From Parabacteroides chongii (GTDB lineage: Bacteria; Bacteroidota; Bacteroidia; Bacteroidales; Tannerellaceae): 64,000 nt of DNA. The stretch lies in the NCBI RefSeq assembly GCF_029581355.1, contig NZ_CP120849.1, forward strand, positions 714,501 through 778,500, in the 5' to 3' direction. The notes beneath the pieces were generated by a model, which was not told where the DNA came from, searched no databases, and saw nothing but the letters and a program-made list of their open reading frames with translations. Shown one piece after another: positions 54,150-62,600 of this stretch (its first letter is position 1; each line of letters begins with the position of its first letter). Position numbers and translations under genes: made by a program.

Positions 54150-55090
54150 TTATATGCAATTCATAATAATACTAACCATCATTTCCTTTTCTTCCGTTCT
54201 CGACTCAGCAATCATAATAGTCAGTGCCACCAACGTATGATCAGCAATGCGCTTCTGTCCGTCTTCATCGTAAAGAATACCGTTCTTATCCAAGAAATAG
54301 AGAAAGACAGTAGCCGCAATACGTTTGTTGCCATCGCTAAAGCTATGATTTTTGGTGACAAAATAGAGCAAATTGGCAGCTTTCTCTTGTAGCGTTGGAT
54401 AGACATCCTCTCCAGCAAAACTTTGATAAACATACCGATACTGCCTTTAAAAGAATCGTCCTTCTCATGCCCGAACAAGTCCGAATCGGCATTGAAACGC
54501 ATTTGGTCAATAATATTCCGGCATTCTTCATAAGTCAGTACATAGGTTGCTTCGCTTCCCTTAGGACGTTGCATACATTGATGGTCGTAATCATCAAGCA
54601 GGGTCAGTGCCGTATTATAATTCTCAATCACGTTCAGCACTTGTTTGGCATCGAGAGCGTTCTGAGTGCGTTTCATGATACGAATAACTTCACCAAGTTG
54701 TTGCAGACGTTGGTCGTTAATGGCATAACCTTTGATGACGTAGTCTGTTAAGACAGAATTAGCCCACTTACGAAAAACCACACCTCGTTTTGACTTAACT
54801 CTATACCCTACCGAAATAATCACATCAAGATTATAAAATTCCGTCTGTCGAACCTGAGTTTTTCCCTCAATAGCACCATGACGTGTGGTGGTCGCAAATT
54901 TTGCGACTACCACTTCACCTTCTAATTCTTCGCGCAGAGCATTGGTAATGTGCTTACCAATCGTTTTCACATCTCTATCAAAAAGTTCAGCCATCTGCTG
55001 ACGGTTTTACCATACGGTTTTTTCATTGATTGATACCGGCACTTCCAGTGTCATTTCATTATCTCTGAATATTACAATCTTATTTTCCAT
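54150..55090 (-). pseudogene. Broken RhuM-Fic (virulence RhuM family) gene
   Basis: Restoring the frame gives a protein of about 313 residues. It starts at 55090 (MENKIVIFRDNEMTLEVPVS), and a TAA at 55007-55009 replaces a codon in TVW-*-NRQQMAELFDRD. The RhuM part follows (DVKTIGKHITNALREELEGE; NLDVIISVGYRVKSKRG). Near 54434 one base is missing after SFKGSIG. The correct continuation, VYQSFAGEDVYPTLQEKAAN, leads to the Fic motif HSFSDGNKRIA near 54341. A -7 box (minus TATCTTTG) at 55120-55127 remains. The nonsense and frameshift changes make it inactive unless fragments function. Confidence 0.88.
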
Positions 55091-55161
55091 ATCGCTAAAA
55101 TTTTGATTACACACTTCCACAAAGATAACGAATTCTTTGATAACAAATTACAAATCAAAAG

Positions 55162-55201
55162 AAAACAGCTTCAGATTTATTCTGAGGCTGTTTTCTTTTT
55201 A
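55162..55201. repeat. 40-bp direct repeat, copy 2
   Basis: An exact copy of 53970-54009, including the hairpin and the T-run. It now lies between the RhuM-Fic pseudogene and the HU-HIG gene stop and can also serve as that gene's terminator on the minus strand (GTTTTCTTTTGATTT). Confidence 0.9.
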
Positions 55202-55207
55202 GGATTA

Positions 55208-55654
55208 CTATTCGATTACCGGGCGATCGTCCTCACCGTCGTCTTTGGGCGGTGTGATATTGATAGTTGTTCGCTCTCCTTTTGCTGTTTGCGTCGTGTT
55301 CCGCAAAAGGGTACCGGGACGGAAACATAAACGTGCTTTCTTCAGCAAGGTTGAAGAGAAAGTTTCCACAGTCTCACTACCCTTACTCCCCATAATCAGC
55401 TGCAAACTACCGAGTTCCCCAAGCTGTATCACTTCACCACGTTCGAGTGCCTTCGTTGCAAATTTAACCATGCGGTCGAGAACCACTTTGACATCACCGC
55501 TCGATGCCGTTGAACTCTCCGCAATCAGATCGCATAATTCTTCAAAGCCACAGGTGCGCGTTGCACGTGTCTGGGCATAATAAAGCTTTTCCTTACCTGC
55601 TTCTACTTCTTTACTCATGTTTTTTCTGAGAACCAAATGATACTGTACTGCCAT
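55208..55654 (-). CDS. HU family (HU-HIG type) DNA-binding protein
   Basis: 148 residues. An HU-like fold covers about 1-125 (MAVQYHLVLRKNMSKEVEAG; GFEELCDLIAESSTASSGDV; GEVIQLGELGSLQLIMGSKG; KARLCFRPGTLLRN), followed by a short acidic tail ending EDDRPVIE, the same ending as the protein at 2368-3153. The family is abundant in Bacteroidales next to DUF4248 and VirE-like genes, as here. It is probably a nucleoid or locus-specific regulator. A 16-bp palindrome overlaps its promoter. Confidence 0.88.
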   Translation of the reverse strand: MAVQYHLVLRKNMSKEVEAGKEKLYYAQTRATRTCGFEELCDLIAESSTASSGDVKVVLDRMVKFATKALERGEVIQLGELGSLQLIMGSKGSETVETFSSTLLKKARLCFRPGTLLRNTTQTAKGERTTINITPPKDDGEDDRPVIE

Positions 55655-55688
55655 AATCTGTATTGTTTTTAATAGTTGATAAATCGCG

Positions 55689-55714
55689 TTGTAATTAATT
55701 ACAATGTAAAGATA
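55689..55714 (-). promoter_or_regulatory. Palindromic operator with -7 box of the HU-HIG gene
   Basis: A perfect 16-bp palindrome, TTGTAATTAATTACAA, at 55689-55704. Two bases further, on the minus strand, lies TATCTTTA (55714-55707). The palindrome would cover the transcription start, a typical repressor position. Confidence 0.55.
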
Positions 55715-55852
55715 GGGCAGCCGGATACCCCTACTGAAACCTGGGATGACGGGACGTGACGATGCGACACTTTATTTCGTTTATTAATCAATCAAACCCT
55801 TGTTTATCTTACTCTTAATAGCTATATTTACAGTAGAAAAAACACAGAAACC

Positions 55853-56077
55853 ATGGAACAAAAAACATTTATCATCCGGGCATACGGTGTCGGCGAACTA
55901 GCCCTACTATACAATCCCCACCTCTCCCATCGCGGAGCCATCATGCAACTTTGGCGCTGGATCAACCATCACGGCATCCTCAAAGAAAAACTAACCGCCC
56001 TGGGTTACCATCCGGGAACACGCTGCTTCACCCCTAAACAGGTAGAATGTATTGTGGAACATTTAGGAGAACCTTAA
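55853..56077 (+). CDS. DUF4248 family small protein
   Basis: 74 residues. The DUF4248 pattern FIIRAYGVGELALLYNPHLS, GAIMQLWRWINHH and GTRCFTPKQVECIVEHLGEP is complete. Members are small cytosolic proteins found in Bacteroidales near HU-HIG and VirE/BT4734-type genes. The helix-rich C-terminus (TPKQVECIVEHLG) looks like a DNA- or protein-contacting helix. The function is unknown. Confidence 0.85.
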   Translation: MEQKTFIIRAYGVGELALLYNPHLSHRGAIMQLWRWINHHGILKEKLTALGYHPGTRCFTPKQVECIVEHLGEP

Positions 56078-56106
56078 AAAATAATCAAAAAATATTTCAT
56101 TTTTAT

Positions 56107-56137
56107 TTGCCTTATCGTAACTTATAAGTTACCTTTG
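56107..56137 (+). promoter_or_regulatory. Toxin-antitoxin promoter with embedded 16-bp palindrome
   Basis: TTG at 56107-56109, a 20-base spacer and TACCTTTG at 56130-56137. The spacer contains the perfect palindrome GTAACTTATAAGTTAC (56117-56132), which runs into the -7 box. This is a classic site for autorepression by the antitoxin. Confidence 0.75.
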
Positions 56138-56158
56138 TAACAAAATAAAAAGCCAGCT

Positions 56159-56239
56159 ATGAAAAAAGTAAGAACAATTATTGCCTATAAAGATTATTTT
56201 GAACAGTTTTTGCTGTCACAACTAGAATATGGAAAATAA
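56159..56239 (+). pseudogene. N-terminal stub of a RelE/HigB-like toxin
   Basis: A 26-codon frame, MKKVRTIIAYKDYFEQFLLS followed by QLEYGK and a stop. The first 20 or so residues resemble the N-terminus of RelE/HigB-type toxins, which are usually about 110 residues and precede an XRE antitoxin. It overlaps the antitoxin start by 11 bases. I infer an internal deletion that removed the catalytic part while keeping promoter and antitoxin. Confidence 0.65.
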
Positions 56240-56525
56240 TATAAAATCATGGAGCGATATTAAGGATAGTGTTTATGGTGAAATCGGAACACAACGCAGA
56301 GACGAACTTGAAAGAGAGTTTGAATCCTTAAAAATCGGATTGCTACTTCGCCAGGCTCGCGAAAAGAAAGCAATAACGCAGGAAGAATTAGGTGCACTTG
56401 TGAATAAAAAGCGTTCATATATTTCAAGAGTTGAAAATGATGCGAGTAATATCACCCTGAAAACACTTTTCGATATTGTAGAGAAAGGTTTAGGAGCTAA
56501 ACTTCATCTTGAAATAGTCTTTTGA
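56229..56525 (+). CDS. XRE-family antitoxin (HigA-like)
   Basis: 98 residues. A helical N-terminus (RRDELEREFESLKIGLLLRQ) leads into a HTH_3 domain at about 35-90 (AREKKAITQEELGALVNKKR; SYISRVENDASNITLKTLFD). The protein ends KLHLEIVF. It probably binds the palindrome at 56117-56132. Its toxin is reduced to a stub, so it now acts, if at all, as a stand-alone repressor. A strong terminator follows. Confidence 0.9.
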   Translation: MENNIKSWSDIKDSVYGEIGTQRRDELEREFESLKIGLLLRQAREKKAITQEELGALVNKKRSYISRVENDASNITLKTLFDIVEKGLGAKLHLEIVF

Positions 56526-56533
56526 TTATAATA

Positions 56534-56576
56534 AAAATAGCTCCCGACCGAAAAGAAACGGGTCGGGAGCTATTTT
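56534..56576 (+). terminator. Terminator after the antitoxin gene
   Basis: 16-bp perfect arms (AAAATAGCTCCCGACC and its complement) around an 11-base loop, followed by TTTTTTTT. Confidence 0.92.
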
Positions 56577-56619
56577 TTTTCGGTCAAGAGCTGTTTCGGA
56601 AAAGGGTACGGGACGATTT

Positions 56620-56765
56620 CGGGTGGAGAAGGTGGAGATAAAAAGGTGTTTTGGGTAACTTTTATAAATAGTTGGAGACATTTTGGAGGAGTACCGATGC
56701 TAAATAGGAATATACAATATATTAAAAGTAGGGAAATACGTTTTCATCTCCACCTTCTCCACCCG
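56620..56765. repeat. Perfect 20-bp inverted repeat beside the VirE-like gene
   Basis: CGGGTGGAGAAGGTGGAGAT at 56620-56639 and its exact complement at 56746-56765, with 106 AT-rich bases between. Each arm contains the sub-repeat GGTGGAGA. The right arm ends 6 bases before the stop of the VirE-like gene. The pairing is too long-range for a simple terminator. Confidence 0.85.
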
Positions 56766-56771
56766 GAAACA

Positions 56772-58922
56772 TTAGAAAGGCAAGGATATTTGCGGATTTT
56801 CATTCTCTTTCCCAGGTTCATTATCAGCATGTTCATATTGTTTATCAACCGGTTCATCAACACCTATTTCATAGGAAGAGATTCCCTGCTGGATAGATTT
56901 CACTTCGTCGAACGTGAGCTCTATGACAGTAAAAAGACGTTTGCCATTACGAACAAAATGTTCGAAACCTGCCCTTTTCAGCATTTTCCCGAGGTTAACC
57001 ACGTTGATTTTTGTAATAGGCATACGTGTCTTTTCGGCTATTTTAGCCAGGATTTCACTGCTGGATAACTGCAAAAAAGCCTCAAAACGACGGGGTTTAC
57101 GAAAATAAGTATAGAACAGCTCTTCTTCCGGACTACTCTGCTGGAAAGGTTCGTTGTTTGCATTGATCTCCGTAATATCGGTGTCAGAGAACCAACATTT
57201 GAAACCATCCTTATACAAAGCCAATGCCTGAGCATACACGTTCTTATAATCGACAGGAGACAGATAGTCTATCCGCGCCGCTTCGAAACAAAGGAAACGA
57301 CGCGAACCGGTACGGTCGCTCAACACCTGGCTGTCATTCACCGTGGCGGCAAACGACGCACGCCGCTCGTAGGTCTCCGAATTATGTGCATAGGCACGCC
57401 GCTCGTGCACATAGTTTTTTGTGATCATCGCCTTCAGCCGGTTCAGTTCCATGCTGCTCTGTCCCGAAAGCTCGTCCAGGAGGATCAGGAAGCAGTCACT
57501 CAGAAGCAGGGAAGCATCCTTCGAAGAGGGATCGAGATTACCGGAATAGGTGTACTCGCGCAGTTCGGGCGGTACCAGGTTACGGCACCAGGTTGTTTTT
57601 CCCAATCCCTGTCCCCCACTCAGCAGCAATACAGTATGATTCTCCATATTAGTGTCTATGGCGCACGCTACGGCGGCAACGAGCCATTTGCGGAGACAGG
57701 TCAACCAGTATTCAGGGCGGGTGGTGCTGACGGTCGAAGCTAGCCAGGCAATATGGTCGGTCTCCCCGTCCCAGGCGGGCAGCTTGCTGAAATAGGATTT
57801 GAAAGGATCGAACTCTTTACTGAAACCGGAATGGATCACCGAACGCAACTCCGAGATTTTACAGAAGATACCGCTCAGCTGAAGGTTGCACCAGACCGTG
57901 TTTTCCCAGTAATCGGTGACCGGATGGTATTTCTGGCTTTTGGCTCTTTTATCGCGATATTCCACCAGGTTACGGACGACATTCTTCCGCAGGTAGAAAT
58001 GCTTTGACAGATATTCCTGGATACACTCTACTTTCTTCCCGTTTGCTTTTTTCGAATTGGTATTGTGTTCCTCTTTGTGACTATAGGCACTTGTTATCGC
58101 GCTGAGTACTTCTTCGGCGGAAAGATCGGTGAAGTTTTCCCCGCAATAGTCTGCCAGCCGTTGCTCGGGTACTCCCAGGCGGTTACAGAGACAAGCGTAA
58201 TGATAGACGTAGTTGTTGCGATTGCCTTCCTCATACCGTTCCTGTTTGTCGAGTTGCTTACGTGCCTTTTCAAACAAACCGATGGCAGTACGGGCAGGCT
58301 TCGGGAGTTTCGCTTCCTGCCCTCGGGGAGGCAGCAGCGGCAGGTCGTCGGGCAACGCTTCGCCGGCATCCTGCCAGTCGTCGAAACGGGGAGAGATATA
58401 AAGCGACGGATCACTGGATACGAAGCAGAGGCGGCCCACGTCGCTTCCCGAAGCATCGATCTCCACACCAAGCAGTTGTTCGTACCAAACCTTGACCGTA
58501 TTGTAAATGATCCGGTGGTTCTTCGGGAGCAGTTCGATATTCACGGCTGACCAGGTGATAATTTTCAGCCCTTGTCCGCCGGGACTCAGAAAGCTGGCAA
58601 CTGTATAGACAGACTCATTGATCGTCGCGCGCAGGCGAGCGATGGTCTCCACCGGCTGATGGTCGATATCAAGGATCAAAAGCGGATTGTAGCGGGTGAT
58701 ATCAGTTTCCTTACGTACATTCCGATAGGTAGCGGAGACGGTAAAAGCGTTGAGCGAACGTTTGATCCGGTCGGCGGTAGCCCGGTCGCCTGCTTTCAAC
58801 GCAGCTTGGTGCAGGCTGACAGTTGTTTCATACTTTCCGTCACGGATGTCGTAGAGAATCTCGATAAGCGGCTTGTTACCCTGACAATACCTGAAACTAG
58901 TGAAAAGAGTTGCTTCTATCAT
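56772..58922 (-). CDS. VirE/BT4734-type primase-helicase-like protein
   Basis: 716 residues. The N-terminal 150 or so residues match the BT4734/VirE_N-type domain (RYNPLLILDIDHQPVETIAR; VASFLSPGGQGLKIITW). The central part resembles DUF3874-type proteins. A VirE-like P-loop ATPase follows with Walker A GGQGLGKTT at 436-444, Walker B-like LILLDELSGQ, and SDRTGSRRFLCFE. The C-terminal 110 residues look like a winged-helix. Such proteins resemble primase-helicases of mobile elements. No integrase is next to it. Its promoter is at 58965-58972. Confidence 0.85.
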   Translation of the reverse strand: MIEATLFTSFRYCQGNKPLIEILYDIRDGKYETTVSLHQAALKAGDRATADRIKRSLNAFTVSATYRNVRKETDITRYNPLLILDIDHQPVETIARLRATINESVYTVASFLSPGGQGLKIITWSAVNIELLPKNHRIIYNTVKVWYEQLLGVEIDASGSDVGRLCFVSSDPSLYISPRFDDWQDAGEALPDDLPLLPPRGQEAKLPKPARTAIGLFEKARKQLDKQERYEEGNRNNYVYHYACLCNRLGVPEQRLADYCGENFTDLSAEEVLSAITSAYSHKEEHNTNSKKANGKKVECIQEYLSKHFYLRKNVVRNLVEYRDKRAKSQKYHPVTDYWENTVWCNLQLSGIFCKISELRSVIHSGFSKEFDPFKSYFSKLPAWDGETDHIAWLASTVSTTRPEYWLTCLRKWLVAAVACAIDTNMENHTVLLLSGGQGLGKTTWCRNLVPPELREYTYSGNLDPSSKDASLLLSDCFLILLDELSGQSSMELNRLKAMITKNYVHERRAYAHNSETYERRASFAATVNDSQVLSDRTGSRRFLCFEAARIDYLSPVDYKNVYAQALALYKDGFKCWFSDTDITEINANNEPFQQSSPEEELFYTYFRKPRRFEAFLQLSSSEILAKIAEKTRMPITKINVVNLGKMLKRAGFEHFVRNGKRLFTVIELTFDEVKSIQQGISSYEIGVDEPVDKQYEHADNEPGKENENPQISLPF

Positions 58923-58943
58923 ATCATTTAGATTTAGGAGGTT

Positions 58944-58972
58944 TACCGGTTATCCGGTATATTTCAAAGGTA
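58944..58972 (-). promoter_or_regulatory. Promoter and dyad upstream of the VirE-like gene
   Basis: Minus-strand -7 box TACCTTTG (58972-58965), then the dyad TACCGG-TTAT-CCGGTA (58944-58959) covering the expected transcription start. AGGAGG-like purines are absent on the coding strand. A 12-bp-arm hairpin (CAGGAAGCTATT) lies just upstream at 58973-58997 with a plus-strand T-run. Confidence 0.6.
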
Positions 58973-59011
58973 CAGGAAGCTATTAAATAGCTTCCTGCTT
59001 TTTTCCTTTTT

Positions 59012-59383
59012 TTACGAAAAAGGATCGTCGGGGAAGTAGCTGTCGAAATATTCTTTCACGGCAGAATAGAGACTGTCGAATTTGAGAAAGCCCTGAATCT
59101 TCTTATTTTGAATCTTAAAGACTTCATCGATGGCACGCAGAAACTTTTTCGCCTTCGCTGTCCCGTTCACCCGCCATTTGTTACTACGGAGCAAGGGAGC
59201 AATGAGTTCGACAAACTCGCTGGTATCACCCTGAAAAACGATCTTCTCCACTTCCACTAGATTTTCTTCAAAATCAACATGGTCGAGTAACCGATTGATG
59301 ATTCTTGCATTTTTATTTATTTCGTGCAAATTGGCTTCCATCCGTTCGCACTGTTCTCTCAGCTCTCTGACTGCTTCGTTCAA
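59012..59383 (-). CDS. Coiled-coil hypothetical protein with an A8 tract at its natural start
   Basis: At least 123 residues; not a family I recognise. The N-terminal 45 residues form a coiled coil (VRELREQCERMEANLHEINK), and the rest is helical and charged, ending YFPDDPFS. The only start codon in frame is TTG at 59383. An ATG at 59409 is followed by eight A residues and is out of frame by one base, reading into TAG. With nine A residues it would give MKKKVDILQLNEAVRELREQ. This points to slippage, phase variation or decay. It is followed by the VirE-like gene in the same direction. Confidence 0.7.
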   Translation of the reverse strand: MNEAVRELREQCERMEANLHEINKNARIINRLLDHVDFEENLVEVEKIVFQGDTSEFVELIAPLLRSNKWRVNGTAKAKKFLRAIDEVFKIQNKKIQGFLKFDSLYSAVKEYFDSYFPDDPFS

Positions 59384-59464
59384 CTGAAGGATATCTACTT
59401 TTTTTTCATGTTTATTTATTTTATATGATTGGTTTCACAGATAATCTGTAGCACATAAAAAACG

Positions 59465-59494
59465 AAGCCCCGGCGGAGTGAACCGTCGGGGCTT
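59465..59494. terminator. Terminator after S-layer-like gene 2
   Basis: Arms AAGCCCCGGCGG and CCGTCGGGGCTT (one GU pair), with T-runs on both strands. Sequence and placement match the element at 22073-22102 after gene 1. Confidence 0.85.
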
Positions 59495-59647
59495 GTTTTT
59501 GTCTGTCTTCGCTCTTCACAGAGATCGAACAGAAGAACTTTATTTCATTACTTTAGTATTAATACTGACCGCTTGTTCACCCTCACGGGATACTTGGTTC
59601 GATATCACCACGCAGTCAATTTAAATTTATTGATTATAAATAGTTTC

Positions 59648-62600
59648 TTATTTTACGATTGCTTTTACAGCGGCTTCACCTTCTACGGCTACTACGACTA
59701 CACCTGCAGGAGCAGAGATAGTTGCTTCAAAAGAAGTGATTACTGTGTTGGCAATTGTCTGACCAAGTACGTTGCTGATAGTAACTTTCTTGCCTTCAGC
59801 ACCCTTAACGATTACGGCACCTTCAGTAGCAACAACCTTAACACCTGTTGCTTCGATACCTTCGTTAGATGTAGCAGCTTCTTCAGTCTGTTCTACGTTG
59901 AATGTAGCAGCCTGATCCAAGCTAGTAACCAATACAGGAACACTGTTGTGGATACGTACATACTGAGGTTGTGACCATGTATAGTCGTCATTAGCATATA
60001 CTTTCGGTTCAGCTTCGATATAGAATGCACCGTCTTCAGCAGCCGGATCAACCAAACGGAATGCGAAGGTTGCTGCGTTCATCTGTTGTTCGCCCTTTTC
60101 ATTTACGAAGCTCAATGTATCGTTAGCAGCCAGTTTAGTTCCAGTGTACTTAGAGTTAACGATAACCATTGTATCGTTTTCGAAGTGAGTAGCCGGTACA
60201 AATGCCAAACGAACATTACCCTGATACAATGCCTGAGGATTAGCAACCGGATATCTATCTTCTTTATTCTGATAAGCTGTATCAGTCAAAGCTACCAAGT
60301 AATCAGCTGTACGAGAATGGATCTTCTTCGTTGTAGCATGTATACACTTGCTTGCATCTTCAGTCTTTTCACCGTCAGCTGTTATATGCTGGTGGTTAGT
60401 AGCATCACAAGGAGCAACTACGATTTCATCTTCCACCCAGTCACCGTTACGTACAGCCAGCATATACAACGGTTTAGTAGTAGGTTCGCCAGTTGCTACA
60501 TCTTCGCGAACGAATGCTGTATCTACGAACAAAGGCAGAGCTGCGTTAGCTGGTTTGTCTGACAAGTTCACTTCACCCAAGAAGTTCAAGCTATCTTTAG
60601 CGATACTGTTGCCATTGTTTGCATTGCGGTTCATTGTATTTTCATACAAGAATGTATTCGGAACATTTGTACGGAAGAACTTAGCCAAGTTAACGTTCAT
60701 GTCTTCGAAACCATCGTTAGCTACAGTTGCACCCAAGCGACGATATTCAGGACGGTTCAAATTTTCAACAATGAACAAGCTGTTGTTTACATCATACAAA
60801 GGACAATTTGCCAAGAAGTTTGTAGAAGTCCCTGCGTAGATCTTTTCGCATCCTAAACTCAAGACGTCAGAATAGTTATTAACTATACGCAAGTTGAACT
60901 TATCATCAACACCATCTTTACGGATAGCCAATCTTGACCAATATCCATCAAATGTATATTTTTCAGCATTCCAGTCATAACCAAAACCTTTACCGGCTAC
61001 GTTTTTGAATTCATATACAGGCACTTTCAAAATATGCTTATCTGTTTTGTAAGTAGTTCCTTCATAGAAACCAACTATACTTTCTACTTTGATCGTATCA
61101 ACTACTTCATAAGCAACCATTTCAACCGCATTTCCTTTGTCAAGATCCAGGATTGCATTACCATCCTTGTCGGCAGAAACCCAAGCATTGTTTTCATATA
61201 CAGAAGAGAAGTGAGCGATAGCATAACGTTGGTTCTTCACATCACCCAGCCAGTTGTAACCGTCAGATTCTTTTGCATCTTTAACAGCTTCAATCTTGTA
61301 CAGGTCTTCACCGTCTGTATAGATATCGTCTGTCTTATCTCCGTTTTCACGCAAAGAGTTCTTTGTGAATGTAAACTTAACATCCTTATCTTCACGGTTT
61401 ACAGCTGTATACAAGGCTTTTTCTGCATCATAAGTGATTGCCCACTGAGCATCCAATTCGTTATTAACTGTTTTAACCCAACCTTTTTGATCACAACCAT
61501 TTACAGCGTAAATCTTATTGCCGTTCTTTTCATCCAACTTCGTGATAGTGAAGAAAGCATTCTTCAAGAAAGCGACCGGATCAACAACGTTGTTACCCAT
61601 GCTGATCTTGATTTGGAACAACTTGTAATCAATAGAAGCACCCAGAGTCTTAGTTCCGTCAGTTGTCAGCTTGAAGTAACCAACAGGAGCAGCTTGCAAC
61701 TGGTTATCCTTATTCAAAACCTGAACAGTCATGCTGTCGATGCTTGTCAAAGTTTCTAAGTTATCATCTGCACTAACCGGTTTGTGGAATGTTGTGAATA
61801 CGTCGAACATAGTACGTTCCTTATCTTCCAGTTTACGTTCTGCGATCAAATCCTTTTCAGAAACAGTCGTGAAAGCATATACATACTGGTTAACAGCCGT
61901 ACCACCTGCATTTGTTTTCTTCGCTACGATATATTCATATTCATCGTCTGCGTTCTTGAATCGGAGAGACACAGCAGTTGCAACATCAGCAGCTTTTACA
62001 AATGTTTTTGTAGAAGCATTCCAAGTCATCGGAGCCAGACGGTTGCCAGTGAACGGATCGCCTGCTAATGCTTTTTTAACTTCATCTTCGATAGTGATTG
62101 TAAAGCCTGTCTTTTCAAAGAAATACAAGTCTTCTGCTGTCAATGTGTACAAGCCTGATTTGTACAGACCGAAGTAATGAGGTTCCGCGTCTTTTTCATT
62201 CAAATTTGCACCATTCAAGTTAAATACGACACCATACCCATAAGGTGCATTTGCTACAGACTGGAAGAAGTCTACATCACCATCTGTCTGTGCTACCGTC
62301 AATACCTTACCCGCTTTATTAGTGAAAGTAAAAGTATACTTATGGTCATCATCCAAAGTTTGCTTCATCTTCCACAAATTAGTGTTTGCTGTAGCCTGTT
62401 CAGTAGTAAGGCTAGCCACATCTACACAAGTAGGTTTACCGTCTTTATCAGCTGTTACAGCATAAGATTTGCCATCATCACCTTTTACAACTAATAGATA
62501 ATATTCTGAAGTTTCATAAGAATCCTTGTCAGAGATATTGGCAACCAAGTCATAGCCTTTAATTTCTGCATCCAACTGTGTAACACCAGAAACAACAATT

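Noticed and set aside
56772..58922. VirE-like gene as part of an intact prophage or integrative element
   Set aside because: No integrase, capsid, conjugation or attachment-site genes are seen in the window. Only a small accessory island is supported.
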